NCBI GenBank assembly: GCA_949283255.1
Contig: CASDRS010000013.1
Span: forward strand, 1-64,000
DNA length: 64,000 nucleotides
From: an uncultured bacterium
GTDB lineage: Bacteria > Cyanobacteriota > Vampirovibrionia > Gastranaerophilales > Gastranaerophilaceae
Reading direction: 5' to 3'
Of the stretch, positions 27,383-34,417 are shown piece by piece. The position numbers and the translations under genes are program-made. Within the stretch, counting starts at the first letter, position 1. The number at the start of each line of letters is the position of its first letter. The notes under the pieces are model-generated. The model worked only from the letters and a program-made list of their open reading frames with translations. It was not told the origin of the DNA and searched no databases.

Positions 27383-27901
27383 ATGGGCGAATGGGATCAT
27401 TCCGTAAGCGGAAGTGCAGGAATTTATCACTATAACAAAGGTACAGACCAGATGTTTTTGGGGCTTGAAAACAAGTTCAAAAAAGACAAACTTAGTCTTG
27501 CCGTATTTGGTGGAGTCAGCAACAATTCAAATAACGATCCGGCTCTGCTTGTAGACTTGAAAGAATCTTACAAATACGACAACAAAGGTATTTTTAGCAA
27601 CAATATTCGAGTAAGAAACACTATTACTGACGGTTCAAATACAACCCAAATAAGAGTTTCACCATTTACCGTAAATATTCCGATTACCAAAAACACCTCA
27701 GCCTATTTAAATACACACTATGTAGGTAAATACAACTACAACACAAAAGAATACAACCAAGGCGCAGGAGCATTTCTTGGAGGAGAAATTAAGTTTGGCT
27801 CATCCTCTCTAGATGTTGAAGTTCAAAGATACAATATCAAAAACTGGAAAAAACACGCAGGCAACTGGGGCGTAAATGCAATCTATACGATTAATTTTTA
27901 A
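27383..27901 (+). CDS. Beta-strand-rich protein, barrel-like, no signal peptide
   Basis: 172 residues that I do not recognise by family. Alternating polar/hydrophobic strands with aromatic and Gly/Asn-rich turns (SGSAGIYHYNKG, LSLAVFGGVSNN, TSAYLNTHYVGKYNY, GAGAFLGGEIKFG) and a final GVNAIYTINF ending in Phe look like an outer-membrane beta barrel of about eight strands. However, the frame opens MGEWDHSVSG with AGGGGATTTATT ahead of it and has no signal peptide, so export by Sec is not explained. The stop codon overlaps the end of folE2 on the other strand by 4 bp. Confidence 0.6.
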   Translation: MGEWDHSVSGSAGIYHYNKGTDQMFLGLENKFKKDKLSLAVFGGVSNNSNNDPALLVDLKESYKYDNKGIFSNNIRVRNTITDGSNTTQIRVSPFTVNIPITKNTSAYLNTHYVGKYNYNTKEYNQGAGAFLGGEIKFGSSSLDVEVQRYNIKNWKKHAGNWGVNAIYTINF

Positions 27902-28680
27902 TCCTTAACTTCTTCTTGATAAGCCCAAGCTGAATGATTGTGAATACTTTCAAAAGCTTCGCACTCTACCGCAAACTCTTTTACAATATCATCTTCACGA
28001 AGCTTCACAACAACGTCTCTTAAAACATCTTCCACAAACTTAGGATTATCCCAAGCTTTTTCCGTAACAAATTTTTCGTCTTCACGCTTTAACAAAGGAT
28101 ATACAGGACAAGACGCACAACTCTCAATCATTTCAATTAAATCTTCAAGCCAAATTTGCTTATCCTCGTCATAAGAAACTTTTACCGTGATAAAAGCCCT
28201 CTGGTTATGCGCACCGTTTTCGGAAATTTCTTTTGAACAAGGACACAAAGTCGTTACAGGTACCTTGACTCCCAGTATAAACTTATAATTTCCATCATAA
28301 ATTCTACCCTCAAAAGAGCAATCATAACTCATCTGAGCAGGAAGCTTAGTAACAGGCGCCTTTTTCTCCAAAAAATACTTGAAATTAAATTCTAACTCAC
28401 CGCTTTGAGCGTTAAGATTTTCAATGATTTTTTCAATACAACCTTTAATATCGACACCCAAAAGGTTTTTGTGCTGCCACTCGTTCAAAACCTCAACAAA
28501 TCTGGACATGTGAGTTCCCTTGTAATCTCTAGGCAAAGAAACACTGACCCTTGCCTCAGCACTCACAACCTGATTTGCATTATTTTTTCTTTGAATAATC
28601 AAAGGTAATTCCAAGTGTTTTATACCCACTTTTTGAATATCGACATTTCTTGTATCTTTTAAATTCTGTATATCTTTCAT
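27898..28680 (-). CDS. folE2: GTP cyclohydrolase FolE2 (type IB)
   Basis: 260 residues, normal length. It converts GTP to 7,8-dihydroneopterin triphosphate, feeding folate or queuosine synthesis, and uses metals other than zinc. Family blocks are DTRNVDIQKVGIKHLELP at the start, GTHMSRF, VTTLCPCSKEIS with the key Cys, GAHNQRAFITVKV, and IHNHSAWA at the end. The start has a weak ribosome-binding site. No preQ1 or other riboswitch is apparent upstream. Its 3' end overlaps the convergent barrel-like gene. Confidence 0.96.
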   Translation of the reverse strand: MKDIQNLKDTRNVDIQKVGIKHLELPLIIQRKNNANQVVSAEARVSVSLPRDYKGTHMSRFVEVLNEWQHKNLLGVDIKGCIEKIIENLNAQSGELEFNFKYFLEKKAPVTKLPAQMSYDCSFEGRIYDGNYKFILGVKVPVTTLCPCSKEISENGAHNQRAFITVKVSYDEDKQIWLEDLIEMIESCASCPVYPLLKREDEKFVTEKAWDNPKFVEDVLRDVVVKLREDDIVKEFAVECEAFESIHNHSAWAYQEEVKD

Positions 28681-28725
28681 CTCAATATCTCATGTAAAGT
28701 TTTATTACAAACTTGCATTAAAAAT

Positions 28726-28762
28726 AGCAATTTTTAAATTCCCGTTTACTTTATATAAATAT
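28726..28762 (+). promoter_or_regulatory. Conserved promoter-like element, copy 2
   Basis: Same AGCAATTTTT-N9-TTTACTTTATATAAATAT as at 27323-27359, with identical spacing. No plus-strand gene follows; a plus-strand terminator does. Confidence 0.5.
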
Positions 28763-28768
28763 AAAGCT

Positions 28769-28823
28769 CTCTCTTCTTATTTAAACGGATAGGCCTTGAT
28801 AAAAGATTCAAGGTCTTTTTTTT
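28769..28823 (+). ncRNA. Candidate very small RNA, about 55 nt
   Basis: Between folE2 and the thioredoxin gene (both minus strand) a plus-strand terminator (stem AGGCCTTGA 28791-28799 with TCAAGGTCT 28808-28816, then nine T) lies 29 nt after the promoter-like element. The transcript would open with a pyrimidine-rich CTCTCTCTTCTT, which could pair with purine-rich ribosome-binding sites. Nothing else explains the terminator's orientation. Expression and ends are unproven. Confidence 0.4.
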
Positions 28824-28824
28824 T
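28791..28824 (+). terminator. Plus-strand terminator without an upstream plus-strand gene
   Basis: A 9-bp stem with one G-U pair and a long T run on the plus strand only; on the minus strand no T run follows the hairpin. Confidence 0.7.
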
Positions 28825-28825
28825 G

Positions 28826-29311
28826 CTACTTTTTGCAAACTTCAGCCGCATCCAGACGTTTTCTTACCTTCAAATATCTGTCCAACTCAACACGCAATTT
28901 CCCTAAATCCATATAAATTGCATTGTTTAACAAAAATCTGTTATCATATTTTTTATCAATGACATACATTGTAGGAAAACCAGTAAGAACAACGTCTTTA
29001 ACCATTTTTTGGTTTTCAGGAGCTTCTGCATTAAGCATTACTATATTATATTTATCTTTGTACAAATAACTGATAACTCTAAGTTTTGGCATAAATCTTA
29101 AGCAATATCCGCACCAATCAACATAAAACAAAGCCAACATAGGCTTGTCTGATTTTAAAGCTTCATCATAAGTTATACCGATTTTATAATCAGAAGGAAC
29201 ATTCTTTTTAGAAGCAAAATTTTGAACCTGCGGATTTGTCGCAAACGCAACAGCTCCCATACATAAAACTATTAATAATATCCCTATAAAAGCAAATAAT
29301 TTCTTTTTCAT
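28826..29311 (-). CDS. Membrane-anchored thioredoxin-like protein
   Basis: About 161 residues from the ATG at 29311, preceded by AGAGGAGAG; an earlier in-frame Met has no site. A signal anchor (LFAFIGILLIVLCMGAVAFA) leads to a thioredoxin fold with the redox motif DWCGYCLRFMPKL and the cis-proline strand TGFPTMYVID. It should face the periplasm and act in disulphide exchange or reduction. Aromatic-rich Y-D-E-A-L-K-S-D-K-P sequence before the strand resembles thioredoxin_7-like proteins. It is not linked to the CcdA-thioredoxin pair at 57,967-59,064. Confidence 0.88.
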   Translation of the reverse strand: MKKKLFAFIGILLIVLCMGAVAFATNPQVQNFASKKNVPSDYKIGITYDEALKSDKPMLALFYVDWCGYCLRFMPKLRVISYLYKDKYNIVMLNAEAPENQKMVKDVVLTGFPTMYVIDKKYDNRFLLNNAIYMDLGKLRVELDRYLKVRKRLDAAEVCKK

Positions 29312-29408
29312 TTCATACTCTCCTCTAGTAAAATTATACTTCAAACAATTATTTCAGACGATTTAGAAGGAGAATGTAGTTTTACAATTCTTCACATGCA
29401 CTTGAAAA

Positions 29409-29430
29409 AGTATATATTATGATATATACT
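29409..29430 (+). promoter_or_regulatory. Palindrome over the sigma-factor promoter
   Basis: A perfect 9-bp inverted repeat (AGTATATAT-TATG-ATATATACT) is followed by a third half-site-like ATATATACTT (29433-29442). A TTGAAA (29402-29407) abuts it. The position, 75-95 bp before the sigma gene and overlapping likely -35/-10 sequences, suggests an operator, though AT-rich palindromes also arise by chance. Confidence 0.4.
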
Positions 29431-29504
29431 ATATATATACTTATTGTGTTTAAATCGTGTTACTTAAGAGCTTATTCTTTAAAAGAGTAAGAGGAGTTTA
29501 TGTT

Positions 29505-30419
29505 ATGAGCAAAAATACCCCGGTAAGAATGAAAAAAACTTCATCAAAATCAGATCCAGCAAAGTATGAAGTTTTACAGGCATCAAATGACAGTGTACTT
29601 AGCAATTATTTAAGAGAATTGGCAAATTACCCTTCCCTAACCCCGGCGCAGGAACGCAAACTAGCCAAAGCAGCATCAGAAGGAGACAGTGAAGCAAAGA
29701 AACAATTAATCCAGGCAAATTTAAAGCTTGTCGTATGCATAGCCAAAAAAGCCATCCATGTATCAGGCATACCTGCAATCGACTTAATTCAAGAAGGCAA
29801 TCTAGGACTAATGATAGCAGCCGAAAAATTCAACTACAAACTTGGCTACAAATTTGCGACATACGCAAGCTGGTGGATAAAACAATCAATGTTCAAGGCG
29901 ATATCAGAGCAATCACATTGTATGAAAATTCCTGTCTACATTCAAGAAACACTGTCAAAATTTTCCAAACTAAAATCCAAAATGGAAAAAGAAAACAACT
30001 GTCAGGTCAAAACAGATGAAGTAGCGAAAAAAATGAACATAGCACCGGACAAAATTGAGACATTTTTATCAGCATACACAAAAACAATCTCAATTGAAAA
30101 CGGTCTGGAAAGAGAAAACGGCAAAGACCTGAACATTGCAGACATACTTGAAGACAAAAAAGCATCCGTATCAGAAAACATCGAATACAAAAATCTGCAA
30201 AACGACATCGCACTTGTAATTTCTACATTAAAAGAAAGAGAACAAGAAGTGGTTAAAATGCGATACGGAATAGGAGACACAACAAAGAGAACACTTGAAG
30301 AAATCGGCCATATCTATGGAGTAACAAAAGAGTGCATCCGACAAACAGAAATGCGTGCAATAAAGAAGATTAGAACTTCAGCAATTGGCCAGGAAATTCT
30401 CTCAGGATATATAGGGTAA
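29505..30419 (+). CDS. Sigma-70 family factor, group-2-like
   Basis: 304 residues from the ATG at 29505, which follows AAGAGGAG. Regions are ordered: 1.2 (NYLRELANYPSLTPAQE), 2.1-2.4 (LVVCIAKKAIHVSG, DLIQEGNLGLMIAAEKFNY, FATYASWWIKQSM), 3 (IPVYIQETLSKFSKLK) and 4.1-4.2 (ALVISTLKEREQEVVKMRYGI, TLEEIGHIYGVTKECIRQTE). It lacks region 1.1 and the large non-conserved insert, so it is shorter than the primary RpoD. Region 2.3 has the WW pair but lacks the usual RAI-Q basic run (here KAISEQ), and region 4.2 has KECIRQ instead of RERIRQ. It probably directs an alternative regulon; Cyanobacteria carry several group 2 factors. Confidence 0.9.
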   Translation: MSKNTPVRMKKTSSKSDPAKYEVLQASNDSVLSNYLRELANYPSLTPAQERKLAKAASEGDSEAKKQLIQANLKLVVCIAKKAIHVSGIPAIDLIQEGNLGLMIAAEKFNYKLGYKFATYASWWIKQSMFKAISEQSHCMKIPVYIQETLSKFSKLKSKMEKENNCQVKTDEVAKKMNIAPDKIETFLSAYTKTISIENGLERENGKDLNIADILEDKKASVSENIEYKNLQNDIALVISTLKEREQEVVKMRYGIGDTTKRTLEEIGHIYGVTKECIRQTEMRAIKKIRTSAIGQEILSGYIG

Positions 30420-30468
30420 GTAGTAGTAAATTCCTCGTAACTGTTTATTTATGTAAAAAAGGATTAAG

Positions 30469-30502
30469 AAAAGCGGTAATAACGAAAAGTTAGCCGCTTT
30501 TT
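30469..30502 (+). terminator. Terminator of the sigma-factor gene
   Basis: AAAAGCGGTAA pairs with TTAGCCGCTTTT (one bulge), followed by T-rich sequence. Confidence 0.8.
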
Positions 30503-30555
30503 ATTTTACATTAAACAGATGTTTACTTTTTTTTGAAAGTAATTAAAATATAGAT

Positions 30556-31098
30556 ATGAAAAAGTTTTTAGGCATAATCTTTACACTATTATTAATAAAC
30601 ACAGCCTGCCTGGCAGACGGTGACTTGTGGGACAATTTTGGCGACCAAAATTTTTACGGAACAAAAGGAGCTGTCTCAGATGAAGACTTTGATAAAGCCA
30701 TAGAAAGCAAAAAAGGGACAAAGCCTAAAAAGATGAAAGGTGAAAGTTACCAGCAAAGTAATGAAACCGAAGTAATTAACCAATTGCCGAAGGAGCTGCC
30801 AGTAGTTTGCATTTCCACCCCAATACAGATAGGAGAAAAAGCCGTATTACCGGTCGGACACTATCAGGTAATGAGTGAAAAAAGAGGCGATAAAATTTAT
30901 TTAAAACTCTATCAAGGTCACTACTTAATGGCAGAAATAGAAGCTCAAGAAACATTAGAAGATTTCAACGAACCGGAAGTTCATTTTGTAAAATTTATAA
31001 CAGATAAAGACAATCAGTTGAAAATAATATACGGATCAATCGATTACAACGCATACGCAATCCTGAAACCTGCCGAAGAATATCAATCTCAATATTAA
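30556..31098 (+). CDS. Secreted protein of unknown function
   Basis: 180 residues. A signal peptide (KKFLGIIFTLLLINTACLA) is followed by an acidic/aromatic start (DGDLWDNFGDQNFYG), a Lys-rich linker and a beta-rich C-terminal domain (PVVCISTPIQIGEKAVLPVG, HYQVMSEKRGDKIYLKLYQG). I do not recognise it. No Shine-Dalgarno is present; TTTACT (30522-30527), 16 nt, TAAAAT (30544-30549) and then 6 nt to the ATG describe a leaderless promoter arrangement. Confidence 0.65.
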   Translation: MKKFLGIIFTLLLINTACLADGDLWDNFGDQNFYGTKGAVSDEDFDKAIESKKGTKPKKMKGESYQQSNETEVINQLPKELPVVCISTPIQIGEKAVLPVGHYQVMSEKRGDKIYLKLYQGHYLMAEIEAQETLEDFNEPEVHFVKFITDKDNQLKIIYGSIDYNAYAILKPAEEYQSQY

Positions 31099-31126
31099 TA
31101 TATATAAGAAAAAAACAAAAAAGCGT

Positions 31127-31261
31127 TTAAACCGCAATAAACAAGATAGCAGACAAAACACCAAAAGATAACGCACTAAACATAAACCATTTATGCATAA
31201 TAGGATGTTGAAGATCCCAAATTTCCTTAATCGTAACTGTCGCATTAGTGATTGTTTGCAT
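31127..31261 (-). CDS. 44-residue single-pass membrane peptide
   Basis: A short ORF with a strong ribosome-binding site (TTGGAGAGTTTT then ATG). The protein starts MQTITNATVTIKEIWDLQHP, continues with IMHKWFM and ends in a hydrophobic helix (SALSFGVLSAILFIAV). A cytoplasmic amphipathic head and a C-terminal membrane helix are predicted. It is too short for a usual length cut-off and overlaps nothing; the longer ORF on the same strand in another frame runs into the neighbouring gene and lacks a start site. Function unknown; such peptides often modulate membrane complexes. Confidence 0.65.
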   Translation of the reverse strand: MQTITNATVTIKEIWDLQHPIMHKWFMFSALSFGVLSAILFIAV

Positions 31262-31333
31262 AAAACTCTCCAAAAACTATCTCTTACATTATCTATTTTC
31301 AACAAAATCGAAAAAAAGACATCACCCGATTAG

Positions 31334-31362
31334 TTGATTATTTACATTCTTTCGGGTAATAT
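31334..31362 (+). promoter_or_regulatory. Promoter of the U32 gene, near-leaderless
   Basis: TTGATT (31334-31339), 17-nt spacer and TAATAT (31357-31362). The expected start point is about 31369, two bases before the ATG at 31371. Confidence 0.65.
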
Positions 31363-31370
31363 ACAGAAGT

Positions 31371-32612
31371 ATGAGAAATGTAGAACTTTTAATGCCTGCG
31401 GGCAATATGGAAAAACTTGAATATGCCGTAAGATACGGCGCAAATGCAGTGTATTTAGGGATTGTCGACTTTAGCCTGAGAGCTATGAGAAAGGGGAATA
31501 TCATTACACTGGACAATCTAGACCAAGCGATTGAGCTTGCGCACAGCTTGGGGGCAAAAGCTTATGTTACGCTAAATATTTTTGCTTTCAATAAAGATAT
31601 AAAACTGTTGGAAGGTTGTATTGAAAGGTTTAAGGATGCAAAACCGGATGCTGTTATTGTGAGTGATTTTGGAATATTTAACATGGTAAGAAAACGTATT
31701 CCCGAAACTCAAATACATGTTAGCACCCAGACAAATACGCTTAATTATGAAAGCGTAAAATTTTGGAAAGATCTTGGCGCAAACCGAGTCATTTTGGCAA
31801 GAGAATTACCTATAAAAGATATCGCGGAAATTAGAGAACATGTTCCGGATATTGAACTTGAATGTTTCATTCACGGCTCACAATGCGTATCTTTTTCCGG
31901 CAGATGCTTGCTAAGCGATTACTTCACGGATGGAGAGAGAAAAGCAAATCACGGAAATTGCTCTCAACCTTGCCGTTGGAGTTATAAACTTGTGGAAGAA
32001 ACTCGCCCTGGACAATATTATGAAATTAATCAAGACGAACGAGGCACTCATATATTAAGTCCAAAAGATTTGTGTCTTGTGGAATATCTGCCTCAACTTA
32101 TTGAAGCAGGTGTAGATTCTCTAAAAGTTGAAGGTAGAACAAAGAGCTTATATTATGTTTCAGCCGTTGCTAAGACATACAGACAAGCTATTGATGAATG
32201 TATAAAAAATCCTTCCGCAGATTTGCACAAATATTTTATAGAACTGCAAAAGGTCGGTAACAGAGGTTACACAACAGGATTTGCACTTGGTGAAAATAAA
32301 CCTGACAGCTACAGCTACGATATTTCAAAAGGACTTGCTGGAGCAGATTTCTTGTGTGAATTCAAAGGCCATGAAGTTGACGGAAAGTATCTTGTAAAGA
32401 TTAAAAACAAAATGAAATTAGATGACGAAGTCGAAATCATTACTCCATCGGAACAATTTACTGCAAAAGTTCTGGAAATAACAAACGATGAAGGTGAGGA
32501 GCTTATGGTCGGCAACACAAATGATGATGTGTGGATTAAATTTTCAACATCGCCGATTGAATACAAATATGCACTTGCCAGAACCATAGGGGTAAAATCG
32601 CATGTTTCTTAA
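31371..32612 (+). CDS. Peptidase U32 family protein (RNA hydroxylation type)
   Basis: 413 residues. The N-terminal block ELLMPAGNMEKLEYAVRYGANAVYLG (seen in parts) and HVSTQTNTLN are U32 hallmarks. Four cysteines in SQCVSFSGRCLLS and GNCSQPCRW match the iron-sulphur-type ligands of U32 enzymes, and DSLKVEGRTKS follows. Characterised relatives (TrhP, RlhA) are prephenate-dependent tRNA or rRNA hydroxylases, not proteases; the closest role here is probably tRNA U34 hydroxylation. The gene lacks a convincing Shine-Dalgarno. It overlaps yqeG by 11 nt and leads the yqeG-mnmA run. Confidence 0.88.
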   Translation: MRNVELLMPAGNMEKLEYAVRYGANAVYLGIVDFSLRAMRKGNIITLDNLDQAIELAHSLGAKAYVTLNIFAFNKDIKLLEGCIERFKDAKPDAVIVSDFGIFNMVRKRIPETQIHVSTQTNTLNYESVKFWKDLGANRVILARELPIKDIAEIREHVPDIELECFIHGSQCVSFSGRCLLSDYFTDGERKANHGNCSQPCRWSYKLVEETRPGQYYEINQDERGTHILSPKDLCLVEYLPQLIEAGVDSLKVEGRTKSLYYVSAVAKTYRQAIDECIKNPSADLHKYFIELQKVGNRGYTTGFALGENKPDSYSYDISKGLAGADFLCEFKGHEVDGKYLVKIKNKMKLDDEVEIITPSEQFTAKVLEITNDEGEELMVGNTNDDVWIKFSTSPIEYKYALARTIGVKSHVS

Positions 32613-33081
32613 ACCTGACTATAATTTAAAAAGCATTTATGAAATAGACCTTGAGGAACTCAAACTCAAGGGGATAAAAGCGTTGTTATTTGATTTGGAC
32701 AGCACATTGATGGCATCAAAAACAGGGAAATATGATGATAAAACAATTGATTGGCTAAAAAAAGTCAGAGAAGATTTTTTTATAGCAGTTGTATCAAATA
32801 ACCATAACCCTGATTATATGAAAAAGGTTAAAGCGGTCAGTGATTTTCCTATCGTTTTTGAAGCAAAAAAGCCTGACATAAAAGCTACCGTAGACTTTAT
32901 GGAAAGCAATAACCTAACTGCACAGACAACAGCCTTTGTCGGAGATAGACCATTAACAGATATTCTTTGCGGTAAAAAAATCGGTTGCGTTACAATTCTT
33001 GTAGACTCTATTTCAGCAGATAGAGAACGTCCTATTGTTAGATTGGCAAGAAAATTGGAACGTTGCACAATCAGAAAATAA
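32602..33081 (+). CDS. YqeG-family HAD phosphatase (subfamily IIIA)
   Basis: 159 residues. Motif I FDLDSTLM puts the nucleophile at Asp31 and the acid/base at Asp33; VVSNN is motif II, a Lys in AKKPD is motif III and FVGDRPLTDI is motif IV. YqeG proteins are in Firmicutes and Cyanobacteria and are thought to be small-molecule or phosphoglycerolipid-type phosphatases; a plant homologue acts on phosphatidylglycerophosphate. The start overlaps the U32 gene end, so the pair is coupled. Confidence 0.9.
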   Translation: MFLKPDYNLKSIYEIDLEELKLKGIKALLFDLDSTLMASKTGKYDDKTIDWLKKVREDFFIAVVSNNHNPDYMKKVKAVSDFPIVFEAKKPDIKATVDFMESNNLTAQTTAFVGDRPLTDILCGKKIGCVTILVDSISADRERPIVRLARKLERCTIRK

Positions 33082-33137
33082 TATTTAGGAAATTAATTAC
33101 CCCGAAAGACAAAATACATAAGGAGAACAAAAAAAGC

Positions 33138-34235
33138 ATGAAAATTTTAGTTGGAATGTCAGGAGGCGTTGATTCAACAGTAGCCGCATTGATGCTCAAA
33201 GAACAAGGACACGAAGTCATAGGAGCAACAATGGCGATATGGGGAAACAAAGAAATCCACAAACGCATTCAGGCTAAAATGGAAGCTCTTTCAGACAAAA
33301 AACCGACACATGTAACATGCTACGGTCCTGAAGAAAAAGAAAAACTCGAAGAGACTAAAAAAGTTGCGCAGAGTATCGGAGTCCCTCTTTATATAATTGA
33401 TTGCGCAGAAAAATATGAAGAGATAGTACTTGATAATTTTAAAAAAGAATACATAGGAGGCAGAACGCCAAACCCTTGTATTTGGTGTAACAGCCTAATA
33501 AAATTTTATGCGCTGCCAAAACTTGCAAGAGAACAAGGCATAAATTATGATAAATTTGCCACAGGACACTACGCAAGAATAGAAAAAAGCGGGGACAGAT
33601 ATCTTTTAAAACGAGGACTTAACGAGAGTAAAGATCAATCATACTTTTTATACAGACTAACTCAAGAGCAGTTAAGTAACATCATATTACCGCTTGGTAC
33701 ATACAATAAGGAAGAAATCAGATCGATTGCTGAAAAGCACGGTTTAAAAGTTTTTGATAAACCTGATAGTCAGGATTTTTATAACGGAGATTATAATGAA
33801 CTGCTGGATGTAAAGCCACTAAAAGGGAATATTGTTGACAGAAACGGGAAAGTACTCGGTCAACACGAAGGCATCTGGAACTATACGATAGGACAGAGAA
33901 AAGGGATAGGCATATCCGCTCCTGCACCTCTATATGTATTGGAACTTAGAAAAGATACAAATGAAGTTGTCGTAGGGTATAGAGATGAGACTATGCAAGA
34001 CAGCCTTGTTGCAACGAATTTAAACTGGATACCGTTTGATGAACTAGAACAACCGAAAAAATGTCTTGCAAAAATCAGATCTACACAAAAGCCTACAGAA
34101 GTGACAATAACACCGCAAGGAGAAGACAAAGTTCTTGTGAAATTTGATAACATGCAAAAATCAATAGCTGCAGGTCAATCTGTAGTCTTCTACGATGGAG
34201 ACATAATTTTAGGCGGTGGAATTATAAACATATAA
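33138..34235 (+). CDS. mnmA: tRNA 2-thiouridylase MnmA (variant lacking second Cys)
   Basis: 365 residues from the ATG at 33138, preceded by AAGGAG; the upstream in-frame ATG lies in the yqeG end. MnmA puts sulphur on U34 of tRNA-Lys/Glu/Gln. The PP-loop SGGVDST (8-14) and the GRTPNPCIWCN block are present, giving Cys114 and Cys117; Cys117 aligns with the catalytic Cys of E. coli (its Cys102). The second catalytic Cys (E. coli Cys199, in DSTGICFIG) is missing: the same place reads DSQDFYNGDYNELL. The chemistry may differ, possibly relying on the C-x-x-C pair. tRNA-Lys follows 52 bp later. Confidence 0.88.
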   Translation: MKILVGMSGGVDSTVAALMLKEQGHEVIGATMAIWGNKEIHKRIQAKMEALSDKKPTHVTCYGPEEKEKLEETKKVAQSIGVPLYIIDCAEKYEEIVLDNFKKEYIGGRTPNPCIWCNSLIKFYALPKLAREQGINYDKFATGHYARIEKSGDRYLLKRGLNESKDQSYFLYRLTQEQLSNIILPLGTYNKEEIRSIAEKHGLKVFDKPDSQDFYNGDYNELLDVKPLKGNIVDRNGKVLGQHEGIWNYTIGQRKGIGISAPAPLYVLELRKDTNEVVVGYRDETMQDSLVATNLNWIPFDELEQPKKCLAKIRSTQKPTEVTITPQGEDKVLVKFDNMQKSIAAGQSVVFYDGDIILGGGIINI

Positions 34236-34286
34236 AATCCCTCTTGATTTTTTAATATGTTGGTGATAGGGTTTATATAGTGATAC

Positions 34287-34358
<72 letters not shown>

Positions 34359-34359
<1 letters not shown>

Positions 34360-34405
34360 AAATAAAGCAGAGGTGAAAGATTTTCTTTACCTCTGTTTTA
34401 TTTTG
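34359..34405. terminator. Terminator between tRNA-Lys and the UvrA-like gene
   Basis: Long imperfect stem with CAGAGGT...ACCTCTG core flanked by AAAATAAA and TTTTATTTT, suitable for both convergent transcripts. Confidence 0.75.
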
Positions 34406-34417
34406 CGAAATTTTAAA

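Noticed and set aside
31036-31305. 89-residue ORF on the minus strand
   Set aside because: It runs into the 3' end of the secreted-protein gene, has a low-complexity hydrophobic product and no start site; the 44-residue peptide in another frame is better supported.
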